Origin: Jiangella aurantiaca
GTDB taxonomy: Bacteria; Actinomycetota; Actinomycetes; Jiangellales; Jiangellaceae
Direction: 5' to 3'
NCBI RefSeq assembly: GCF_004349105.1
Contig: NZ_SMLB01000014.1
Coordinates: 62,001 to 126,000, forward strand
Length of the DNA stretch: 64,000 nt
The notes beneath the pieces were generated by a model. The model was not told the DNA's origin. It saw nothing but the letters and a program-made list of their open reading frames with translations, and did not search any database. Position 1 is the stretch's first letter; each line of letters opens with the position of its first letter. Of the stretch, positions 40,701-48,232 are shown in pieces. The position numbers and the translations under genes were made by a program.

Positions 40701-42440
40701 CGGGCCGTTCGCGCAGTCGAACGGCTCGCCGGACTGCCCGGTGGCGAAGTCGTAGTCGATGTAGGGGATGTTGTCCCCGACGCAGTGCGGCCAGCCGTAG
40801 TTGCCCGCCTCGCTGACGACGTTCCACTCCACCAGGCCCTCGGGGCCGCGCGCGGGGTCGGCCTGCGTGGCGTCCGGCCCGTAGTCGGCCACGAGCAGGT
40901 CACCGGTCTGCTGGTCGACGGTGATGCGGAACGGGTTGCGGAAGCCCATCGCGTAGATCTCCGGCCGGGTCTTGTCCTCGGTGTCCTCCGACTCGGGGAA
41001 CAGGTTGCCCTCCGGGATGGTGTACCCGCCGTCGTCAGTCGGGACGATCCGGATCACCTTGCCGCGCAGGTCGTTCGTGTTGGCCGAGGTGGCCTGTGCG
41101 TCCCAGGCCGCTCGGCCGTCCCGCTCGTCGATCGGCGCATAGTTGTTCGACTGGGAGAAGTCGGTGTTGTCGCCCATCGAGGCGTAGAGGCTGCCGTCCG
41201 GCCCGAACTCCACCGCGCCGCCCATGTGGACGTTGGCCAGGCCGATGTCGCGCCAGGTCGGGAAGTCCAGCAGCCGGCTCTCCGACTCCATGTCGAGCAG
41301 CGACGTCTCGAAGTCGAAGGTGAACCGGGAGATGTTGATCCGCGCGACGTCCGGGTCGGAGTACATCGCGTAGACCCAGCCGTTCTCGGCGAAGCCCGGG
41401 TCCAGCGCGAAGCCGGTCAGCCCGTCGGAGTGCCGGGCCGTGCTGAGCCCCAGCTCCAGGTCGCCGACCGTCGTGACCTCCAGCGTCTGCTGGTCGATCA
41501 GCTTGAACTGCCCCGTGCGCTGGATGTACATCACCCGGCGGTCCGGCAGCACCTCCAGCTCGAACGGGTCGGCGAGGTCGTCGGTGAGCTGCGTGACGGC
41601 GAAGCTGTCGGCGTCCGTCGCAGTGCAGTCGCCCGGCGCCGCGCCGGCCGCCCAGGTGATGCCGCCGAGCAGGTGGCCGGCGAACTCCGGTTCGGCGAAC
41701 GCGGCGGCGTCGTGACCGCCGGCGGTGTACCAGGACCGGCCGCCGTCGTAGACCTGACACCAGGAGAACGGGTGGTTCAGGCCCGAAGCTAGGCCGGGGA
41801 TGCCGTCGTGGAGCTTGACCTCGGCCAGGACGTGCACGGCGCCGGTCGGATCCGCGTCGAGGTTCACCCAGCCCTCCGAGCGCTCCCACAGCTGCGGAAG
41901 GGCGCTGGTGGACGGGTGCACGCGATCCAGCACCTCGATGCGGCCGGGCAGCGTCTCGCCGGCCGTGCCGAGGTCCGCGTGGCCGCTGATCCGGGCGCCG
42001 ACCAGGCCGCCGTACCACTCCCAGTCGGGCTCCGACTCGGCTGCGGAGTGCAGCCCGACGTAGCCGCCGCCGTTCTGGATGTAGCGGGTGAACGCGGCCC
42101 GCTCCTCATCCGAGAGCAGGGCGCCGCTCTCCGCCGTCGAGTGGGTGTTGTTGAAGACGACGACGTCGAAGCCGGCCAGGCCCGCGTCGGTGAACAGGGC
42201 GGTGGAGTCGTCGACCACGACCTCGAAGTCGTGCTCGGCCCCGAGGTCCTGGATGAGCTGGGTGCCGGCTGCGACCGACTCATGCGGCTGCGCGGTCGCC
42301 TTGGAGAACACGAGGGCGCGGAAGTGCGGGTCCGCGTCGAGCGCGGGCGGATCGGGTGCGGCGGCTGTCGGCGGAGCGCCGGCGAGCGCGGCCGCCAGGA
42401 CGGCGGCGGACAGGGCTGAGAGCAGACTGGATCGGCGCAT
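37722..42440 (-). CDS. secreted multidomain protein: ThuA + PQQ-type sugar dehydrogenase + PKD + CBM6 + concanavalin-like + DUF1080 domains
   Basis: signal MRRSSLLSALSAAVLAAALAGAPPTAAA; ThuA YIQNGGGYVGLHSAAES; sugar-dehydrogenase DGLTGFALDPGFAENGWVYAMYS; PKD YHWSFGDGATSDEQNPSHTY; CBM6 GVQVFERPLASARARVGSISHGDWIRFDTVN; DUF1080 LWDGKTLDDWEMVGNGSF...NSGVFMRFP. Confidence 0.88.
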   Translation of the reverse strand: MRRSSLLSALSAAVLAAALAGAPPTAAAPDPPALDADPHFRALVFSKATAQPHESVAAGTQLIQDLGAEHDFEVVVDDSTALFTDAGLAGFDVVVFNNTHSTAESGALLSDEERAAFTRYIQNGGGYVGLHSAAESEPDWEWYGGLVGARISGHADLGTAGETLPGRIEVLDRVHPSTSALPQLWERSEGWVNLDADPTGAVHVLAEVKLHDGIPGLASGLNHPFSWCQVYDGGRSWYTAGGHDAAAFAEPEFAGHLLGGITWAAGAAPGDCTATDADSFAVTQLTDDLADPFELEVLPDRRVMYIQRTGQFKLIDQQTLEVTTVGDLELGLSTARHSDGLTGFALDPGFAENGWVYAMYSDPDVARINISRFTFDFETSLLDMESESRLLDFPTWRDIGLANVHMGGAVEFGPDGSLYASMGDNTDFSQSNNYAPIDERDGRAAWDAQATSANTNDLRGKVIRIVPTDDGGYTIPEGNLFPESEDTEDKTRPEIYAMGFRNPFRITVDQQTGDLLVADYGPDATQADPARGPEGLVEWNVVSEAGNYGWPHCVGDNIPYIDYDFATGQSGEPFDCANGPVNDSPHNTGLQQLPPVQEAYIWYGYGTSPNFPELGTGGAAPMSGPVYDYDPEVESDTKFPEYYDGRWFVFEYARNWYKTITRVHEDQSFQDERFAPVAAGDLLSINPVFGSTSFRGPFDATFGPDGSLYVIDFGSGSGAGRGDVNEGAGIYRIDYVGGDRPPIPKASGTPTSGQLPLTVQFSSEGTEHPAGLPMTYHWSFGDGATSDEQNPSHTYTEAGNYTALLTVTDSRDRSSVAAVRISAGNTRPEVGFSWPPHGGFFDWGDEVAYDVAVDDAEDGSIAGGTIECGSVTVGALLGHDQHAHPLDNYPHCTGTIPTITDGGHGQETNLYYVLEAGFTDAGAPGVEPLTGADAVRLNPKRREAEHFAAGQGVQVFERPLASARARVGSISHGDWIRFDTVNLTNIESLTVGASSAAHGGTIEVRRDAPDGELLGSVDVPVTGGVDTVVERTTDLGDPGETFDVYLAFRNDAVGAGGPDLLALDWLRFNGDGVGVPPPPCEDGGVDEFDGDALNLSCWTSIVRHDPDGYQVAGGQLVLPTAHGELTAARADATNLVMRPAPDGGWTATTRVTADVSTAFQQAGLVLHAGDADFAKAVVMARPDGTRRMSFFTVAGGQERNTAEDYAALPADFPDTFELRLVSDGLAVTAEYSADGEEWTPLGRPYGLGTASSWNVGVVALSGGNGDPNIPVVDVAFERFELSETEPQVCPDPEPADGYTALWDGKTLDDWEMVGNGSFTVTSDCTLLSRGSGGLLWYTPRAFGDFHLRLQYRMNNPTDNSGVFMRFPAPLGWEGPWVRQPDDSVRGYEAQIEDNPAGGDPQKTGSIYNFATITDVLANPIGEWNTYEIRAVRQTYTVWLNGQLVNTYTGDGSRALEGHIGFQNHHDGSDVEFRDVWIAPVDTTCPDPDPRATVVVGTVDSGVPNRADADGCTVNDLIEEDRDWGTSGAFLRHVGAVLDQLVADGVIDARESSAIRRAAAESGVGRGGAAGPR

Positions 42441-42474
42441 TCGTGACTCCGTCCATACGGGGGCCAGGACGATC

Positions 42475-42488
42475 GGAAAGCGCTTACC
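42475..42488. promoter_or_regulatory. LacI-family-like operator upstream of the ThuA gene
   Basis: GGAAAGCGCTTACC with palindromic core AAGCGCTT. Confidence 0.45.
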
Positions 42489-42567
42489 GCGGACCACTCT
42501 GTCGGTGATCACTCAGTGCTGTCAAGACCCGGCCAGCGCATGCGGTGCGGCGTTGCTCTCGTTGAGC

Positions 42568-42672
42568 GTCCACCTGGTGAGATTTCGCCGCGTTTTCCGG
42601 GCCGCCCATCACGATTACCTGAGCCTCAACACGGTTGTAAGCGTGTTGAGGCTCAGGTAATCCTCGTGATGT
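42568..42672 (-). repeat. intergenic element D (minus orientation): ACATCACGAGGA box, 20-bp hairpin, 3' block
   Basis: ATTACCTGAGCCTCAACACG-GTTGTAAG-CGTGTTGAGGCTCAGGTAAT (42614-42661); 22-nt block 20/22 identical to element C. Confidence 0.8.
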
Positions 42673-42684
42673 CCGCGAACGTGG

Positions 42685-43692
42685 TCAGAGGGAGCTGAGA
42701 CCCGGGATGAGCTGGAGGATCCCGAAGCTGAGCGCGGCCGCCAGCCCGGCCATCGGGATGGTGAGCGCCCAGGCACCGACGATGTTGCCGGCGACGCCCC
42801 AGCGGACCGCCGACAGCCGCTTGGTGGCGCCGACGCCGATGACGGCGGACGTGATCGTCTGGGTGGTGGAGATGGGGGCGTGGTAGGCGAACGCCGTCGT
42901 GTAGAGCACGCCGGCGGCCACCGACTCCGCCGCGAAGCCCATCGGCGGGTCCAGGTGCACGATGCGCCGGCCCAGGGTCCGCATGATCCGCCAGCCGCCC
43001 GAGTACGTGCCGGCCGCGAGCGCCGTCGCCGCCAGCACGATCACCCACCACTGCACCTCGAAGCCGGTTTGGTACTGCCCGACCACCAGCGCCAGCGTGA
43101 TGACGCCCATGGTCTTCTGGGCGTCCTGCAGGCCGTGACCGAGCGCCATGGCGGCCGCGCTGAGTGTCTGCGCCATCCGGAAGCCGCGGTTGACCCGGCC
43201 GGGATGGGACTTCCGGAAGATCCACTGGATCGCCGTCATCACCAGGAACGCCAGCCCGAACCCGACGAGGGGTGAGACGACCATCGGGATGACGACCTTC
43301 TCGAGGATGCCGGTCCACTTCACCGAGTTGGCCGACGCGAGCGCCGCGCCGACCAGCCCGCCGATGAGCGCGTGCGACGAGGACGACGGCAGCCCGAACC
43401 ACCAGGTGATGAGGTTCCAGACGATCGCGCCGACCAGCGCCGCCAGCACCACCAGCAGGCCGCGGTCACCCTCGGGCGCCTCGATGATGCCGGCGCCGAC
43501 GGTCTGCGCGACCCCGGTGCCGAGGAAGGCTCCCACGAGGTTCATCGACGCGGCCATGAGCAGCGCGGCCCGCGGCGTCAGCGCGCGCGTCGACACCGAC
43601 GTCGCGATCGCGTTGGCGGCGTCGTGGAACCCGTTGGTGTAGTCGAACGACAGCGCGACGACGATCACCGTCAGGATGAGCGCGAGCTCCAC
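42685..43692 (-). CDS. pit: inorganic phosphate transporter, PiT family
   Basis: DYTNGFHDAANAIATSVSTRALTPRAALLMA; SSSHALIGGLVGAAL. Confidence 0.96.
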   Translation of the reverse strand: MELALILTVIVVALSFDYTNGFHDAANAIATSVSTRALTPRAALLMAASMNLVGAFLGTGVAQTVGAGIIEAPEGDRGLLVVLAALVGAIVWNLITWWFGLPSSSSHALIGGLVGAALASANSVKWTGILEKVVIPMVVSPLVGFGLAFLVMTAIQWIFRKSHPGRVNRGFRMAQTLSAAAMALGHGLQDAQKTMGVITLALVVGQYQTGFEVQWWVIVLAATALAAGTYSGGWRIMRTLGRRIVHLDPPMGFAAESVAAGVLYTTAFAYHAPISTTQTITSAVIGVGATKRLSAVRWGVAGNIVGAWALTIPMAGLAAALSFGILQLIPGLSSL

Positions 43693-43696
43693 CCGC

Positions 43697-44308
43697 TCAC
43701 GACTCCTTGATCGCGATCTGCTCGACGATGTTCGCCACCGTCTCGAAGCCGTCGACCGCCGACTCCAGGGTGTCGACGACGTCCTTGAGCTTGTGCACCG
43801 TCAGGGCGTCGTACTCGCCGGAGAAGATCCGCGCCAGCAGCCGCCGGTAGTCCTGGTCGGCCTGGTTCTCCAGCCGGTTGACCTCGATCCAGTAGTCGGT
43901 GAGCTCGGACGGGGTCTGCAGCCGCGGCATCGCGTCGGCGGTCAGTTCGGCCGCGCGATCCAGGACGTCGACGAGGTCGCCGACGCCCGACGGCAGGTCG
44001 CCCACCCGGTACAGCACCATGAGGTCCAGCGCGGCCTCGACGTCGTCGAGCACGTCATCGAGCGCGCCGGACAGCCGGTAGATGTCCTCGCGGTCGAACG
44101 GCGTCACGAACGTGGAGTTGACCCGCCGGACGATGTCGTGGGTGTGCTCGTCGCCTTGGTGCTCGACCTCCTTCAGCCGGACCGCGATGTCGGCCCGGTC
44201 GGAGTCGGACGCGAGCGCCTCGGACAGCAGCCGCACGCCCTCGCGCAGGTTGCGCGCGGAGGCGGCGAACAGATCGAAGAAGGCGTTGTCCCGCGGAGAA
44301 AGGCGCAC
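43697..44308 (-). CDS. DUF47 family PiT accessory/PhoU-like protein
   Basis: VRLSPRDNAFFDLFAASARNLREGVRLL...DREDIYRLSGALDDVLDDVEAA; 4 nt from pit. Confidence 0.9.
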   Translation of the reverse strand: MRLSPRDNAFFDLFAASARNLREGVRLLSEALASDSDRADIAVRLKEVEHQGDEHTHDIVRRVNSTFVTPFDREDIYRLSGALDDVLDDVEAALDLMVLYRVGDLPSGVGDLVDVLDRAAELTADAMPRLQTPSELTDYWIEVNRLENQADQDYRRLLARIFSGEYDALTVHKLKDVVDTLESAVDGFETVANIVEQIAIKES

Positions 44309-44329
44309 GAAACTCCTCTGTCGGACGAA

Positions 44330-44358
44330 GGCGAACGCTGGAATGCTAAACGGTGAAC
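44330..44358 (-). promoter_or_regulatory. PHO-box-like repeats upstream of DUF47-pit operon
   Basis: minus strand GTTCACC-N15-GTTCGCC, repeat starts 22 nt (2 x 11) apart. Confidence 0.4.
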
Positions 44359-44402
44359 AGCATGTGACGCGGCACACGCGCCCCCGGTTCACCAGTGGAT
44401 CT

Positions 44403-46025
44403 TCAGCCGGGCCACCGGTCGAGGTCGGTCAGGGAGAGGTCGGCCGGCCACCAACCGGCACCGAACGAGTCGAAAATCAGCACCGCACCGCAGGCCAGCA
44501 CGAACAACGCGCCGAGCACCACCCACGCCACCTCGCGCGAGCGGTCCAGCGGGGCCAGGATCGCCCGGATGCCGTGCCGGCTGCGCACCGTGCCGGGACC
44601 ACGCCAGACCAGCCACGTCGCCACCACCGCCGCACCGATCGACGGGGTACGCGCGCCGCCCGCGTCGAGCAGGTCCAGCAGGCCGCCGACCAGCAGCGCG
44701 CCAAGCGCCGCCACCAGCAGCTGGGCCAGGCACGGCAGGGCCGCGGCCACGGCGTCCCAGGGTGCGGCCAGCGCCGCCACGACGGAATCGTTGCGATGGG
44801 CGCCGCGCGTCTCGCGCCGCTCGAACAGCCGCCGCTGGATGCGCCAGACAATGCGGCCCGTCAGCAGGATCAGCAGCGCGGCGACGGCGCCGGCGTACGG
44901 CATGCCCGCGATGAGGAACACCAGCAGCAACCCGCCCAGGCCGATGGCCAGTCGCGACCGCCAGCTGCGCGGCGCCGGCGGCTCGCCGCCCGGCCGGGGC
45001 GGCGGCACCGCCAGAGGCGACGGCTTCGGCGGCTGCTGCTCGCGGGCGCGCTGCTCGCGGATGCGCCGGTCGTAGCCCGGCAGCGTCGGGGGCTGCACCT
45101 GGGTCGGCGGGACATACGGCGGCGGCGCCGGCTGGAGCTGCAGCGGTGGCACCGGCGCGATGACCGCTGTGTCGTCGAGGGCCGGCGGGGCCGCGAGGGT
45201 GGGCGGCGCCGCGGCGATCGTCGGCGGCTCGTCCGGGCCGAGCGCCTGGGCCAGGGCCGGAACGCCGGGGCGGCGGGCCGGGTCGGGGTGCAGCGCGACG
45301 TCGAGCACCGTCGCGAGCCAGGGCTCGACGCCGCTGAGGTCGTGCTCACCACGCCGGATGCGGTCGACGACGGCGAGGTCGGGCCCGCCGCCGTACGGCG
45401 GCCGGCCGGTGGCGGCGTAGGTGAGCGTCGCCGCCCAGGCGTGCACGTCGGTGGCCGGGGTCGGGTCGCGGCCGAGGACCGTCTCAGGGGCGAAGTAGCC
45501 GGGCGTCCCGGAGATCAGGCCGGTGGCCGTGAGCCGGGTGTCGTCGGTGGCGTGCGCGATGCCGAAGTCGATGAGCACCGGCCCACCGGCGGCCAGCATG
45601 ACGTTGCCGGGCTTGATGTCGCGGTGCACCACACCGGCCGCGTGCACCGAGGTGAGCGCCTCGAGCAGGCCGCGCGCCAGGATCCGCAGGTCGGGCGCGG
45701 CCAGCGGCCCGTGCTCGGCCACCCACGCGCTCAGCGGGACGCCGTCGACGAACCGGGTGACGATGTACGGCGGATCGGCCGACACGTCGGCGTCGAGCAC
45801 CTCCGCCACGCGGTCGCCGCGCACCCGGACCAGCGTGGCGACCTCGCGTTCGAACCGGCGGCGGCCGTCGGTGCCCCCGACCAGCCACGGCCGCAGCGTC
45901 TTGACCGCGACCGGACGCCCGTCGCGAGCGGTCGCCAAGTACACGACCCCCATTCCGCCCTCGCCGAGCTGGCGGACCACCCGGTACGGGCCGATGTGGG
46001 TGAGTTCGGCCGGCCTCGCATCCAC
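44403..46025 (-). CDS. membrane Ser/Thr protein kinase
   Basis: [46 protein letters not shown]; proline-rich linker then TM segments. Confidence 0.93.
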   Translation of the reverse strand: MDARPAELTHIGPYRVVRQLGEGGMGVVYLATARDGRPVAVKTLRPWLVGGTDGRRRFEREVATLVRVRGDRVAEVLDADVSADPPYIVTRFVDGVPLSAWVAEHGPLAAPDLRILARGLLEALTSVHAAGVVHRDIKPGNVMLAAGGPVLIDFGIAHATDDTRLTATGLISGTPGYFAPETVLGRDPTPATDVHAWAATLTYAATGRPPYGGGPDLAVVDRIRRGEHDLSGVEPWLATVLDVALHPDPARRPGVPALAQALGPDEPPTIAAAPPTLAAPPALDDTAVIAPVPPLQLQPAPPPYVPPTQVQPPTLPGYDRRIREQRAREQQPPKPSPLAVPPPRPGGEPPAPRSWRSRLAIGLGGLLLVFLIAGMPYAGAVAALLILLTGRIVWRIQRRLFERRETRGAHRNDSVVAALAAPWDAVAAALPCLAQLLVAALGALLVGGLLDLLDAGGARTPSIGAAVVATWLVWRGPGTVRSRHGIRAILAPLDRSREVAWVVLGALFVLACGAVLIFDSFGAGWWPADLSLTDLDRWPG

Positions 46026-46228
46026 ACATAGACGGTAACCGACTCGGGCCGCGACGAGGCATTCAGCGAGCCACGCCGGGCGAGCGCCACGCCTGAGGGG
46101 CCGCGGCGTGCTTTGCTATGACGCAACACGATCATCGGGGACTGACGTCAGACCTCGCGGTCGGCGACCAGCAACTGATCATGGGGGTGCGGCCGGGCCG
46201 AAGGAGCCCGGCTCGGGGAGGACCGGCG

Positions 46229-47086
46229 ATGGGCAGCCAGGGCCAGGCGACGGCTCAGCACGACAGCACCGACGCACCGTCCCGGCTGCCGCGCATGCGC
46301 CGGCCGGCCGAGACCCCGTCGGCGTCCCGGCGCGCACCGAGCGCATCGCGACCGGCGCCGGGCGGCGCTCCGCCGGCACCCGGCGACGCCACCGGCCGGG
46401 CCAGCCGCACCACCCGCCTGGACAGCCTGGCCCGCGAACTTCACGCCGCCGGCCGCCAAGGCCGCACGTCGTCGTGGCTGGCCGAGCGGCTCGGTGTCTC
46501 GGCTCGGACGGTGAAGCGCGACGTCATCGCCCTGCAGCAGGCCGGCGTCCCGATCCGGGCGTCCAGCGGGCCGCAGGGCGGCTACGTCATCGACCAGTCC
46601 GGGCAGCGCGCCCTCAGCCTGACCCCCGACGAAGCGCTGGCCATCGTCGTCGGGCTGCAGGCGGTTCCCGACCAGCCGTTCGCCGCGGCCGGGTCGTCCG
46701 CGGCGGCCAAGGTCCTGCGGGCGGTCGCGCCCGACCGCCGCGCCGACGTCACCGCCGTCGCGCAGCGCATCTGGATCCGCCCCGGCGAGCCGGAGCCACC
46801 GCACGACGACGCCGTCCGCACGGTCCTCGCCGACGCCATCCGCGACCACCGCGTCGTCCTGCTCGACCACGCACCCGCCGGCGCCACCGGCACGGTGACC
46901 GAGCAGGTCGAGCCGCTCGGGTTCGCCCACTCGCGCGGCGCTTGGTTCGTGCTGGTGTGGAGCCGCGAGGCCGACGCCGGCCGCTGGTTCCAGCTCGACC
47001 ACGTGACCGCCGCGCAGCCCACGCACGAAACGTTCGAGCCGCGCGACGTGCGGGAGATCTTCCGCCCGGTCCCGGCCGCTGACTAG
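46229..47086 (+). CDS. HTH/WYL-domain transcriptional regulator
   Basis: SWLAERLGVSARTVKRDVIALQQAGVPIRASSGPQGGYVI; C-terminal WYL-like domain. Confidence 0.85.
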   Translation: MGSQGQATAQHDSTDAPSRLPRMRRPAETPSASRRAPSASRPAPGGAPPAPGDATGRASRTTRLDSLARELHAAGRQGRTSSWLAERLGVSARTVKRDVIALQQAGVPIRASSGPQGGYVIDQSGQRALSLTPDEALAIVVGLQAVPDQPFAAAGSSAAAKVLRAVAPDRRADVTAVAQRIWIRPGEPEPPHDDAVRTVLADAIRDHRVVLLDHAPAGATGTVTEQVEPLGFAHSRGAWFVLVWSREADAGRWFQLDHVTAAQPTHETFEPRDVREIFRPVPAAD

Positions 47087-47103
47087 GGGCGGCCGGCCCG
47101 CCG

Positions 47104-47469
47104 TCACCGTCCGGGCGCGTGGGGCCACTCCTCGAAGGCGCGGCAGCGCCCGTCGTCGTCGAGCCGGACGATCCACAGATCGCGGTACTCCTGCGTGACC
47201 GGATCGCCGTAGTGGACCTCGGCGCGCACGACCGCGGTGTCGCCGTCGACGGCGACGATCTCCGTCCAGAGCCGGAAAATCTCGTCGGGCCCCTCGCGTG
47301 TGGCTTCCCACATCCGCCCGATGTCAGGCAGGCCGACCACCGGTTCTCGGTACGGTCCCTGCAGGTAGGTCGCGTCCTCGGTGAACACCTCGTTCAGGGC
47401 GTCGACGCCCGGGCTGCGCCACGCCCGCTCATAGGCCTCGATCCAGGCCCGGACCGCTGGTTCGTCCAT
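47104..47469 (-). CDS. SnoaL-like/NTF2-fold protein
   Basis: VRAWIEAYERAWRSPGVDALNEVFTEDATYLQGPYREPVVG. Confidence 0.8.
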   Translation of the reverse strand: MDEPAVRAWIEAYERAWRSPGVDALNEVFTEDATYLQGPYREPVVGLPDIGRMWEATREGPDEIFRLWTEIVAVDGDTAVVRAEVHYGDPVTQEYRDLWIVRLDDDGRCRAFEEWPHAPGR

Positions 47470-47547
47470 CAACACCTCACATGTCGGGCCACGCACGCCA
47501 CACTCACACTCACACTCGTGGGAGCCTCCGGCCCCAGTCGCGGCCGG

Positions 47548-48144
47548 TCAGGCAGTCACCGGCGCGCCGGTCAGCTCGTCGACCCGCACCACTGTCGCGA
47601 ACCGGCCGGCCAGCGCATACTCCGTCCGCGTCAGGACGTCCTCGACGCTCAGGGTGCGTGGGTCGGCCAGGATCTCGGCGTTGCTCCGCCCGGCCGGCGC
47701 CTCCGGGTGCTCGATCGGATTCGTCGCCGTCGCATCGATCACGAACGTCACCCGGTAGCCCAGGTCCGACGCCAGCCGCGCCGTCGTCTCGCAGCACTGC
47801 TCGGTGCGGATGCCGCTGACCACCACCTCGCGGACGCCGCGCTCGGTGAGCAGTTGCTGCAGGCCGGTCGTCGTGAAGGCGTTGTGCGAGGTCTTCGTCA
47901 GCACCGGCTCGCCGGGCCGCGGGTCCAGGCCGGGCTGCAGCCGGACGTATCCCAGCTCCGGGTCGAAGACGGTGCCGGTGCCGGGCTCGCTGTGCAGCAC
48001 CCAGACGACGAGGTCGCCCTTGGCGCGGGCGTGGTCGACCAACCGGGCCGCCTTCCCGGCCACGTCCGGGTCGGAGATCAGCTCCCAGCTCGGCCGCTGC
48101 CGGAACGACTCCTGGACGTCGATGACGAGTAGCGCTCTGCTCAT
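47548..48144 (-). CDS. isochorismatase-family cysteine hydrolase
   Basis: ALLVIDVQESFR; VVSGIRTEQCCETTARLASDLGYRVTFVIDAT. Confidence 0.9.
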   Translation of the reverse strand: MSRALLVIDVQESFRQRPSWELISDPDVAGKAARLVDHARAKGDLVVWVLHSEPGTGTVFDPELGYVRLQPGLDPRPGEPVLTKTSHNAFTTTGLQQLLTERGVREVVVSGIRTEQCCETTARLASDLGYRVTFVIDATATNPIEHPEAPAGRSNAEILADPRTLSVEDVLTRTEYALAGRFATVVRVDELTGAPVTA

Positions 48145-48219
48145 GTCACCGATGGTGCGCCGGGCGGGAGGCCGTGCCCAGGCGCGATCGAGCCGATCTA
48201 CCGCGACATCCGGCCACCG

Positions 48220-48225
48220 TAGACT
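48220..48225 (+). promoter_or_regulatory. -10-like TAGACT 7 nt before ATG (putative leaderless promoter)
   Basis: TAGACT-tgatgcc-ATG. Confidence 0.5.
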
Positions 48226-48232
48226 TGATGCC

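Noticed and set aside
44082-46031. 649-aa plus-strand ORF over the Ser/Thr kinase
   Set aside because: Antisense shadow; low-complexity R/G/Q-rich translation.
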